From Candidatus Zixiibacteriota bacterium (GTDB taxonomy: Bacteria > Zixibacteria > MSB-5A5 > UBA10806): 5,934 nucleotides of DNA. Shown here piece after piece: positions 1-5,295 of this stretch; positions within the stretch are counted from its first letter, which is position 1, and every line of letters begins with the position of its first letter. The DNA is taken from assembly GCA_003520965.1 (NCBI GenBank), contig DOTU01000149.1, forward strand, positions 1 through 5,934, in the 5' to 3' direction. The notes under the pieces are model-generated. The model saw only the letters and a list, made by a program, of their open reading frames with translations, searched no databases and was not told the origin of the DNA. Position numbers and translations under genes: made by a program.

Positions 1-31
1 AGATTATGTAAAACAGCAGTATATAAGTTAA

Positions 32-59
32 CATTAAAAACTAAGCCGCCTAATCCGGC
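32..59 (-). terminator. Weak terminator-like hairpin after the transketolase C subunit
   Basis: Read on the minus strand, GCCG, a 7-nt loop and CGGC are followed after a short TTAG spacer by five T residues. The stem is only 4 bp, so this is a poor intrinsic terminator by itself. It lies about 75 nt after the transketolase C-subunit stop codon, where the transcript would be expected to end. The G+C-rich repeat between the two may contribute to termination. Confidence 0.3.
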
Positions 60-63
60 ATCT

Positions 64-123
64 GCGCGACCTCCGGTCGCGGGCGGGACCCGCGCGACCC
101 TATGCCCCCCAACGAAATCGGGG
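64..123. repeat. G+C-rich intergenic palindromic repeat
   Basis: The heptamer CGCGACC occurs at 65-71 and 93-99, with its reverse complement GGTCGCG at 75-81. The middle copy can therefore pair with either neighbour, giving a 3-nt loop or an 11-nt loop. GCGGG/CCCGC at 83-93 adds further self-complementarity. CCCC at 107-110 and GGGG at 120-123 form another short stem. No coding frame is apparent. The composition is far more G+C-rich than the A/T-rich sequence at 1-44, which suggests a dispersed repeat unit and not ordinary spacer, but only one copy is in the window. Confidence 0.5.
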
Positions 124-131
124 AGGCAGGG

Positions 132-1097
132 CTAAATCGCCCGCCAGCCGTTCAGCTTCATCTTGAGAACCCGATTCGCCTTTTCGACTATATCAGTGCT
201 TCGAAGTCCAAACTCGTCTAAAAGCTCGTCCGGCTTTCCCGATTCGCCGAAACGATCCATTACAGCCACGTAGTCCATAGGGACCGGGTATTCCCTTGCC
301 ACCACCTGCGCTACCGCTGAACCCAGCCCGCCGTAAATCTGATGCTCTTCTGCAGTAATGATTGCCCCGCAATCGCGCGCAGCCGCTATGATTGCTCCTT
401 CATCCAACGGCTTGAGAGTGTGCATATTGATAACCCGCGTCGAGATGCCCACCTGGGCCAACATTTCCGCCGCTTGCAACGCCTCATATACCATTACACC
501 ACAAGCGATTATGGCGACATCTGAGCCCTCGTGCATGACATTGGACTTACCGAAAACAAACGGCGTGCTCTCGTCGGTTACAACAGGTACCTTTTCGCGT
601 CCAAAACGGATATAAACCGGGCCATTGATCGCAGCTGCGGCTTTAGTGGCTTTGAATGTCTCGTAATAGTCAGCCGGAACGATCATTTTCATATTGGGTA
701 GCGAACGCATGATTGCAATCTCTTCCATCGCCTGATGCGTTGCCCCGTCCGGCCCGACCGAAATCCCTCCATGCGCCCCGCCGATTTTGACATTCAGATT
801 GGAATAGCAAATCGTGACCCGAATCTGATCCGCCGCGCGGCACGAGGCGAACGCGCCGTAGGTGGCAAAGAACGGGATTTTCCCGGTCAGCGATAGCCCG
901 GCGGCAATGGTGGCCATATTTTGTTCGGCAATACCGCATTCTATGAATCGGTCGGGAAACGCCTCTTTAAAGAGGTTGACACTGGTCGATGCCGCCAGGT
1001 CACCTACGAGGACCACAACTTCGGGGTTCTCCTTGCCCAACTCCACCAGCGCCCGCCCCCAGCCTTCACGGGTTAGTTTATATTCTATGTTTTGCAT
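132..1097 (-). CDS. Transketolase, C-terminal subunit (split enzyme)
   Basis: This 321-residue protein is the pyrimidine-binding plus C-terminal half of a two-subunit transketolase, a cytoplasmic thiamine diphosphate enzyme that moves two-carbon ketol units between pentose, tetrose and triose phosphates. Visible motifs are GDLAAST (32-38), GIAEQNM (55-61) with Glu58 as the glutamate expected to activate the cofactor, GAHGGISVGPDGATHQ (107-122), IRFGRE (163-168) and the C-terminal domain motif EEHQIYGGLG (250-259). Length matches stand-alone C subunits and the fold looks complete from end to end. The ATG start has a weak AGGT 5 nt upstream. The partner N subunit lies upstream on the same strand, but a transposase unit of about 0.6 kb separates the two. 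The unit's last hairpin ends only 23 nt before this start and looks like a terminator, so expression may depend on read-through or a promoter I cannot see. A DXP-synthase C half or other 2-oxo acid decarboxylase half is less likely given the partner. Confidence 0.93.
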   Translation of the reverse strand: MQNIEYKLTREGWGRALVELGKENPEVVVLVGDLAASTSVNLFKEAFPDRFIECGIAEQNMATIAAGLSLTGKIPFFATYGAFASCRAADQIRVTICYSNLNVKIGGAHGGISVGPDGATHQAMEEIAIMRSLPNMKMIVPADYYETFKATKAAAAINGPVYIRFGREKVPVVTDESTPFVFGKSNVMHEGSDVAIIACGVMVYEALQAAEMLAQVGISTRVINMHTLKPLDEGAIIAAARDCGAIITAEEHQIYGGLGSAVAQVVAREYPVPMDYVAVMDRFGESGKPDELLDEFGLRSTDIVEKANRVLKMKLNGWRAI

Positions 1098-1120
1098 GGC
1101 AACCTAATTCTGTAAAAAGT

Positions 1121-1168
1121 TGCGTCAGGTCTTAGACACCGACCTTGTCGGTGGCGTGACCTGACGCA
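1121..1168. repeat. REP-like bipartite hairpin, end near transketolase C
   Basis: The outer stem is 11 bp (1121-1131 with 1158-1168, containing CGTCAGGTC/GACCTGACG). The inner stem is 7 bp, CACCGAC/GTCGGTG (1137-1143 with 1147-1153), with a CTT loop. Between them is an asymmetric internal loop, TTAGA on one side and GCGT on the other, which gives the hairpin a direction. Read on the minus strand it starts 7 nt after the transposase stop codon and is followed by ACTTTTT, so it also has the form of an intrinsic terminator for the transposase transcript, directly upstream of the transketolase C subunit. Confidence 0.85.
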
Positions 1169-1175
1169 TTGTTAA

Positions 1176-1658
1176 TTAACTATTCCATTCCATCCATACA
1201 TCTAAAGGCCCTTTGCTACCGCGCAAATAATCTCCTGCGCTTGACCATTTCCAATCTTGCGGTTCTTTCACCAAACCCGCCTTAACCGGATTTTGATGAA
1301 TATAATTAATTTTAGTTGAAAGCACTTTATCCGAAATAATTACTTGCCTATCATATCTTTGTTGCCAAAATTTCTGCGTCCCACAAATATCAAATAAAGC
1401 TTTTTGCGATGCATATTTTTTAAAATCCCTTATAAAATTCGATAGCGATTTCCCATTAATAAACAATATAGCATGAAGATGAGACGGCATTAAAACGTAT
1501 GCGACTAATTTAGATTGGGTTTCAACTAATTGAAAGGCGATCGCTTTCACCAGAATTTCATATACGCCTGGCATATTACCCCAAAGATTATGATCCTTAA
1601 ATGACGTAGTGATAAAGAAGCATTCTCCTAAATCTTGATTTTTCAGCCTGAGACCCAT
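1176..1658 (-). CDS. REP-associated tyrosine transposase (RAYT, Y1_Tnp/HUH family)
   Basis: This 160-residue protein belongs to the IS200/IS605-like Y1 transposase superfamily, in the RAYT branch, whose members cut and join single-stranded DNA at hairpin repeats. The HUH metal-binding motif is visible as His60-Leu61-His62 within YVLMPSHLHAI. The nucleophilic tyrosine is probably Tyr119 in KINYIHQNPVKAGLV, a stretch highly typical of RAYTs, followed by the family's WKWSS (136-140). The start MGLRLKNQDLGECFFITTSF leads into the first strand of the fold. Length is normal for a complete RAYT and no frameshift or internal stop is present, so the gene looks functional. The ATG lacks a good Shine-Dalgarno sequence (only GAAG immediately adjacent) and a hairpin sits 14 nt upstream of it, so low expression is likely. 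Base composition is A/T-rich compared with both neighbours, consistent with recent arrival. The substrate is presumably the two flanking hairpins. Confidence 0.9.
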   Translation of the reverse strand: MGLRLKNQDLGECFFITTSFKDHNLWGNMPGVYEILVKAIAFQLVETQSKLVAYVLMPSHLHAILFINGKSLSNFIRDFKKYASQKALFDICGTQKFWQQRYDRQVIISDKVLSTKINYIHQNPVKAGLVKEPQDWKWSSAGDYLRGSKGPLDVWMEWNS

Positions 1659-1672
1659 CTTCGAACCATAAA

Positions 1673-1712
1673 TCCGTCAGGTCACGGTCGTTCCGACCTA
1701 AGACCTGACGGA
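1673..1712. repeat. REP-like bipartite hairpin, end near transketolase N
   Basis: The outer stem is 11 bp (1673-1683 with 1702-1712, TCCGTCAGGTC/GACCTGACGGA). The inner stem is 5 bp, GGTCG/CGACC (1686-1690 with 1694-1698), with a TTC loop. The asymmetric loop bases (AC on one side, TAA on the other) match those of the hairpin at 1121-1168 only when this one is reverse-complemented, so the two are inverted with respect to each other. Relative to its partner, the second stem pair is swapped (C-G in place of G-C), so pairing is kept while sequence changes. It begins 11 nt after the transketolase N stop codon in the direction of transcription. Confidence 0.85.
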
Positions 1713-1722
1713 ACTTTTATAC

Positions 1723-2586
1723 TTAATTTTTCAGCAGCCTCTCCGACCACTCCTCCCAGCTCGTCCCCAATTCGATTAACGCCTTTTTGCCCCGCTCCGG
1801 CGTGGGGGGCTTGCCATGCCAGCCGGGGTCGTTCTCCATGAAACTGACACCCTTGCCCATAATAGTATGAGCCAATATTACAGTGGGCCTTCCCTTAAAA
1901 GAACGGGCTTGCTCAAACGCCGCCACTATCTCCTCCATTTTGTGCCCGTCAATCTCGATTACATGCCAGTTGAAAGCCCGGTACTTGTCCGCCAGAGGCT
2001 CGATTCCAATCACATTTTCGACAAAGCCATCGATCTGAGCGCGGTTGAAATCTATTATGGCGCAGAGATTATCGAGTTTGTAATGCGCGGCGGCCATGAC
2101 CGCCTCCCAAACGCTTCCCTCCTGCTGCTCGCCATCCCCCATTATGCAATAGACACGTCTTGGATGATTATCCATCCTGCTTCCCAGCGCTGCCCCCATC
2201 GCAATCGATAACCCCTGCCCTAACGATCCCGACGACACCTCCACACCGGGCGTATCGAGGCAACTGGGATGGCCTTGCAGGTGTGCCCCGAACGTGCGAA
2301 AGCGCATCAAATCTTTAAGTGGGAAAAATCCAGCCTCGGCCAGCATCGAATAATGCACCGGTGTAACATGCCCAATCGAGAAAAACCACATATCGCGTTC
2401 AGGCAAGTGAGGATTATTGGGATCGTAATTGGCTTCGTAGAATACCAACGCCGCGCAGAAATCGGCGCAGGAAAGCGGCCCGCCGGTATGCCCGCTCTGC
2501 GATTGAATGAGCATCGTAATTATATCGCGCCTGATATCGAGCGCTTTTTCTTTAAGCTTTTCTATCGAATATCGTAAGGGGGGCAC
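1723..2586 (-). CDS. Transketolase, N-terminal subunit (split enzyme)
   Basis: This 287-residue protein is the diphosphate-binding half of a two-subunit transketolase. The thiamine diphosphate motif runs from GDGEQQEGSVWEA (150-162) to Asp179-Phe-Asn181 with Gln184. Other family marks are SGHTGGPLS (31-39), IGHVTPVHY (71-79), GSLGQGLSIAMG (120-131), KGRPT (231-235) and MGKGVSFMEN (243-252) followed by WHGKPP. It ends cleanly at a family-typical length, so it was not truncated by the neighbouring mobile unit. The start is GTG, chosen because AAAGGA lies 8 nt upstream at 2596-2601 and the following residues (LKEKALDIRRDIITM) are a normal N-terminus. Together the two subunits total 608 residues, close to single-chain transketolases. 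The gene follows tryptophanase after 147 nt that are mostly a palindromic element ending 6 nt before the ribosome binding site. Separate N and C subunits are known from archaea and many bacteria. Confidence 0.93.
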   Translation of the reverse strand: MPPLRYSIEKLKEKALDIRRDIITMLIQSQSGHTGGPLSCADFCAALVFYEANYDPNNPHLPERDMWFFSIGHVTPVHYSMLAEAGFFPLKDLMRFRTFGAHLQGHPSCLDTPGVEVSSGSLGQGLSIAMGAALGSRMDNHPRRVYCIMGDGEQQEGSVWEAVMAAAHYKLDNLCAIIDFNRAQIDGFVENVIGIEPLADKYRAFNWHVIEIDGHKMEEIVAAFEQARSFKGRPTVILAHTIMGKGVSFMENDPGWHGKPPTPERGKKALIELGTSWEEWSERLLKN

Positions 2587-2607
2587 GTGGTAAATCCTTT
2601 AGTTGTT

Positions 2608-2728
2608 GTCAATGCGAGCGACCAAAAGGAGCGAAGCAATCCACCGGCATAAAGCCGAGGCATCTAACATTAATAGTGACGCTTCGTGCAAGTGGATTGC
2701 TTCGGGTCGAGGCGACCCTCGCAATGAC
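2608..2728. repeat. 121-bp palindromic MITE/REPIN-like element
   Basis: Two 37-bp arms in inverted orientation (2608-2644 and 2692-2728) agree at their outer 11 bases (GTCAaTGCGAG with one mismatch) and at all 13 inner bases (CGAAGCAATCCAC), but differ in the middle. The middle of the right arm is itself a hairpin, GGGTCG/CGACCC with an AGG loop (2704-2718). The 47-bp core holds a small CGGC/GCCG hairpin (2645-2657) and no gene. Sequences of the form GTCATTGCGAG...CGAAGCAATC are, from general knowledge, widespread dispersed palindromes in unrelated bacterial genomes. The element fills the gap from 5 nt after the tryptophanase stop to 6 nt before the Shine-Dalgarno sequence of the next gene. 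No target duplication was recognised and no transposase is encoded, so any mobility would need help in trans. Confidence 0.8.
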
Positions 2729-2733
2729 GAATA

Positions 2734-4107
2734 TTATATCTCCTTAAACTCCGATGTGAAATGGCGCAGTAATTCTGGTTGATAAGTAATCTTCAATCCG
2801 CGTACCGATTTTTTATTTTCCGCGATACGGCTAAATACTTTCGCTACATATTTGAAATGCGATTCAGTATAAACCCGTCTGGGCACAGCCAAACGCACCA
2901 GTTCCATCGGCGGGAAAATATCATTCCCTTTCTCATCTTTAGCGCCAAACATTACCGTTCCGATTTCAACCGCCCTGATTCCGCCCTCGCGATAAAGTGC
3001 AACTGTTAATCCCCATCCGGGAAAATCTTTTCTGGGAATATCGGGCAGAAACGCCCCGGCATCGACAAAAACCGCATGTCCGCCGGTTGGCTGTACAATC
3101 GGTACACCAACAGAAGCGAGAAGTTCTCCGAAACTTTTTATCTGCCCAATTCTATGCGCCAGGTAGTCTTCATCGAGCGCCTCGAGTAAGCCGCGTGCAA
3201 TCGCTTCCAGGTCGCGTCCGGCCAGCCCGCCATAAGTGCGGAATCCCTCGATTAGAATAAGTTTGGTTGTAATCTTCTTATGCCAGGCTTCGTCATTCAG
3301 GCCAATAAATCCGCCAATATTAGCCAACCCATCCTTCTTGGCGGACATGGTGCAGCCATCGGCGTAAGAGAACATCTCCCGGGCAATCTCTTTCACCGAG
3401 CGATCTCCCTGGCCTTCCTCGCGCATTTTTATGAAATAGCAGTTTTCGGCGTAACGGCAGGCGTCGATAAAAAACGGGATGCCATATTTGTGATAAAGCT
3501 TTGAAACCTGCTTGATATTTTCAAGTGAGACCGGTTGACCGCCACCGGAATTGTTGGTAACCGTAATCATCCCAATCGGAATTTTCTCCGGCCCGACTTT
3601 CTTTATGAAAGCCTCGAGTTTATTTAAATCTACATTCCCTTTGAATGGATATTGGCCTTCCGAATGAAGGCCTTCCTCGATCAGAATATCCACCGGTTCC
3701 GCGCCTTGAAATTGAATATTGGCGTGAGTGGTATCGAAATGGGTATTCGATGGCACTTTATCGCCCGGCTTCAAGATGGAGGAAAAAAGCAGATGCTCCC
3801 CCGCTCGTCCCTGATGCACCGGAATGATCTGCTTGAAACCGGTTATCGATTTGACGGTCTCTTCGAAATGAAAATAGTTTCTGCATCCGGCATACGATTC
3901 GTCGCCTGTCATTATCCCGGCCCACTGATTATCCGACATGGCCGAGGTTCCGGAATCGGTTAGAAAATCAAGATAGATATCTTCGGCTTTTACTTTAAAG
4001 ATATTGTATTTGGCCTCCCTAATACTTTTTTCCCGTTCTTCACGGGTTATGAGCTTTATCGCTTCGACAGATTTGATGCGGTACGGCTCTGCAGGGAAAT
4101 CACCCAT
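2734..4107 (-). CDS. tnaA: Tryptophanase (tyrosine phenol-lyase-like beta-eliminating lyase)
   Basis: This 457-residue cytoplasmic PLP enzyme should cleave L-tryptophan to indole, pyruvate and ammonia. It spans the whole family length. The cofactor lysine is Lys258 in CTMSAKKDG, Asp215 (FFIDACRY) should pair with the pyridine nitrogen, Arg405 (VRLAVPRR) should bind the substrate carboxylate, and Tyr72 (GDESYAG) is the conserved acid/base tyrosine. Much of the chain reads like tyrosine phenol-lyase, for example PAEPYRIKSVE, EMFSYADGCTMS and YGGLAGRDLEA. However, the three positions that separate the two activities are of the tryptophanase type: Asp125 (Thr124 in Citrobacter phenol-lyase), Ile382 (Arg381 there) and His449 (Phe448 there). 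Numbering offsets agree throughout. The ATG has an excellent AAGGAG 5 nt upstream (4113-4118). Asparaginase lies 115 nt upstream, and that gap holds a hairpin and a short overlapping ORF that might regulate this gene. Family assignment is firm. Substrate choice is inferred from the three residues. Confidence 0.88.
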   Translation of the reverse strand: MGDFPAEPYRIKSVEAIKLITREEREKSIREAKYNIFKVKAEDIYLDFLTDSGTSAMSDNQWAGIMTGDESYAGCRNYFHFEETVKSITGFKQIIPVHQGRAGEHLLFSSILKPGDKVPSNTHFDTTHANIQFQGAEPVDILIEEGLHSEGQYPFKGNVDLNKLEAFIKKVGPEKIPIGMITVTNNSGGGQPVSLENIKQVSKLYHKYGIPFFIDACRYAENCYFIKMREEGQGDRSVKEIAREMFSYADGCTMSAKKDGLANIGGFIGLNDEAWHKKITTKLILIEGFRTYGGLAGRDLEAIARGLLEALDEDYLAHRIGQIKSFGELLASVGVPIVQPTGGHAVFVDAGAFLPDIPRKDFPGWGLTVALYREGGIRAVEIGTVMFGAKDEKGNDIFPPMELVRLAVPRRVYTESHFKYVAKVFSRIAENKKSVRGLKITYQPELLRHFTSEFKEI

Positions 4108-4174
4108 TGTTGCTCCTTGTCATGTTGCGCCAACGACTTTCAAAGCCTGGTTTATTTATGTTCATCGCCCCCAT
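4100..4174 (-). CDS. Possible 24-codon leader ORF overlapping the tryptophanase start
   Basis: This short ORF starts at ATG 4174, with GAGG 4 nt upstream, and ends at a TGA (4102-4100) inside the first codons of tryptophanase, giving an 8-nt overlap ATGGGTGA. A second in-frame ATG at 4165 begins a 21-residue version that reads MNINKPGFESRWRN. In that version the single Trp is residue 12. The TnaC leader peptide of E. coli tryptophanase also starts MNI and has Trp at position 12 in SKWFN. The ORF runs through the tryptophanase Shine-Dalgarno sequence, so its translation would affect or couple to tryptophanase initiation. Against it, residues essential in TnaC (Asp16, Pro24) are absent, the layout differs from the distant tnaC of enterobacteria, and ORFs of this size arise by chance. 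It is recorded as a candidate only. Confidence 0.22.
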   Translation of the reverse strand: MGAMNINKPGFESRWRNMTRSNNG

Positions 4175-4185
4175 AAGCCCTCGAG

Positions 4186-4210
4186 GCCATAATTTACTAA
4201 TAATTATGGC
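4186..4210 (-). promoter_or_regulatory. 9-bp perfect hairpin in the asparaginase-tryptophanase gap
   Basis: GCCATAATT at 4186-4194 is perfectly complementary to AATTATGGC at 4202-4210 across a 7-nt loop. It begins 13 nt after the asparaginase stop codon in the direction of transcription. The sequence that follows on the minus strand (CTCGAGGG) is not T-rich, so it is not a standard intrinsic terminator. It could stabilise the asparaginase mRNA end, mark a processing site, or be a repressor operator for tryptophanase. The sequence does not decide between these. Confidence 0.5.
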
Positions 4211-4222
4211 TAAAGGTTAAAT

Positions 4223-5242
4223 TTATTCACGTTCGACCTCAGTTATTTCAAAGCCCGGCTCGATATAGCCCACCTCGAAATCGCGCCAGTTCCAGATCTT
4301 TGGCCGATGAAACTCGGCAAACGCGTCGCACTTGCTCCTGATACCCATTTTACACAAAAACTCTACCGCTGTCGGATAGAGAGCCCGCGGCGCGCCATCC
4401 GCAATTTTGATCGCCGCCCCCTGTTGACGGTTAATAAAAGCAAAGCATTGAACCGCCTCAGCGCCCGCTTTTGCTATAAGCGGTTCTCCGGGCGATGTGG
4501 CCACCACTGTATCGAAACGGCCTGGTCCCGCAACCAGATCAGGATATTCCTGCATAGCCCTGGCTAAAGCGCTATAAACCTTGGCCAGATCTTTGGGAAC
4601 TGCAGTGGGAGCGATTAATCGGGCATATCCCAGCGCCATATTATACAACGGCATGGCAAAATTTGGCGCCGAGCAGCCATCGATACCCAACGCAAGTTTA
4701 TCCTCGGGATACTGACAGATTTCGGCGATACTCTTGAGTATCAACCTCTGCACCGGGTGATCCGGCCAGAGATAATCGTTTAGCGAAAACCCCTTATGAA
4801 CCGCTACCGCTAACATACCGGCATGTTTGCCCGAGCAGTTGTGCTCAATCGCCGTGAAAATCTTGCCCGGTTCAGGAGTCTGCTCCAGAACCGTGTAGCG
4901 ATGAGGAATATGCACTCCGCATTGAAGATTGCTTTCATTCAGACCGATTTTATCGAGAATTCCTCTGACAATATCGATTTGGAATGACTCGCCAGAATGC
5001 GATCCGCACATTATGGCCAGTTCTTTCGGCGTAAAATCAAACTTCTTGGCGGCGCCCGATTGCACTACCGGTATGGCTTGAAACGGCTTGGCTGACGAGC
5101 GCATAAAGGTCATCAGGTAAGGATCGCCAACCCTGTACATTAGACGGCCATCCGCGTCGGCGATGGCCGCCGAACCCCAATGAACCGATTCTATCGCCTG
5201 ACCCCTGTAAACTTTTGCTACTGCAATTGATTGATAACTCAT
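4223..5242 (-). CDS. L-asparaginase of the R. etli type (asparaginase II family)
   Basis: This 339-residue protein should hydrolyse L-asparagine to aspartate and ammonia in the cytoplasm, and has no signal peptide or membrane segment. It belongs to the family typified by the Rhizobium etli enzymes, unrelated to the E. coli AnsA/AnsB fold. Motifs in order are FMRSSAKPFQAIP (46-58) with the expected Ser49/Lys52 pair, MCGSHSGE (78-85) with Ser81, HNCSGKHAGML (134-144) with Cys136, Lys139 and His140, IDGCSAPNFAMPL (187-199) with Asp188 and Cys190, and IADGAPRALYP (280-290). Cys136, Lys139 and Cys190 correspond, with a constant offset of one, to the zinc ligands known in the R. etli inducible enzyme, so zinc binding is likely. 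The length is normal. The ATG has no close Shine-Dalgarno sequence: TTTATAAAAAAAATAT precedes it, a GGGGAG lies too far upstream, and an in-frame stop just before it excludes an earlier start. The dehydrogenase gene ends 53 nt upstream. Older annotation often names such proteins only as thermolabile or 'asparaginase' family. Confidence 0.88.
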   Translation of the reverse strand: MSYQSIAVAKVYRGQAIESVHWGSAAIADADGRLMYRVGDPYLMTFMRSSAKPFQAIPVVQSGAAKKFDFTPKELAIMCGSHSGESFQIDIVRGILDKIGLNESNLQCGVHIPHRYTVLEQTPEPGKIFTAIEHNCSGKHAGMLAVAVHKGFSLNDYLWPDHPVQRLILKSIAEICQYPEDKLALGIDGCSAPNFAMPLYNMALGYARLIAPTAVPKDLAKVYSALARAMQEYPDLVAGPGRFDTVVATSPGEPLIAKAGAEAVQCFAFINRQQGAAIKIADGAPRALYPTAVEFLCKMGIRSKCDAFAEFHRPKIWNWRDFEVGYIEPGFEITEVERE

Positions 5243-5295
5243 ATATTTTTTTTATAAAAACTCCCCAAAAAACAATTATTACTTCACTTTATCTA

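Larger units (their letters stand above)
1115..1718. mobile_element. RAYT unit: Y1 transposase gene between inverted bipartite hairpins
   Basis: The unit consists of the transposase gene (1176-1658) with a bipartite hairpin on each side. The ends form an inverted repeat of 21 bp with 20 matches (1115-1135 against the reverse complement of 1698-1718): AAAAGTT, then one variable base, then CGTCAGGTCTTAG. A second matching block, CGTGACCTGACG, lies at 1155-1166 and, inverted, at 1675-1686. The interior is clearly A/T-richer than the flanking genes (about 35% G+C in the sampled stretch 1321-1380 against about 55% at 961-1020). No convincing target-site duplication is seen, as expected for HUH single-strand transposition. 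The element boundaries are inferred from where the end-to-end match stops. Confidence 0.72.

Noticed and set aside
342..615. Plus-strand reading frames opposite the transketolase C gene, and similar plus-strand frames opposite the other genes.
   Set aside because: They lack ribosome binding sites and family motifs and lie wholly antisense to genes with clear conserved motifs, so they are shadows of those genes.
670..939. A second minus-strand frame of 89 codons inside the transketolase C gene.
   Set aside because: It is an out-of-frame shadow of the transketolase coding sequence with Arg-rich low-information content and no supporting start signal.
1098..1722. A single-chain transketolase gene broken in two by transposon insertion.
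   Set aside because: The N half ends with its own stop at a normal length and the C half has its own ATG and a normal N-terminus. Naturally split transketolases of these lengths are well known, so the unit landed between two genes, not inside one.
2608..2728. CRISPR repeat or small-RNA gene in the tryptophanase-transketolase gap.
   Set aside because: The arms are inverted, not direct repeats with spacers, and no separate promoter-terminator pair is evident. A palindromic dispersed element explains the structure better.
2734..4107. Annotation as tyrosine phenol-lyase (tpl).
   Set aside because: Overall similarity suggests it, but the residues aligned with Thr124, Arg381 and Phe448 of the Citrobacter enzyme are Asp, Ile and His, as in tryptophanase.
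4186..4210. Intrinsic terminator after asparaginase.
   Set aside because: The stem is good but no T-tract follows on the coding strand, and the stem itself is A/T-rich. It is kept as an undefined regulatory hairpin.
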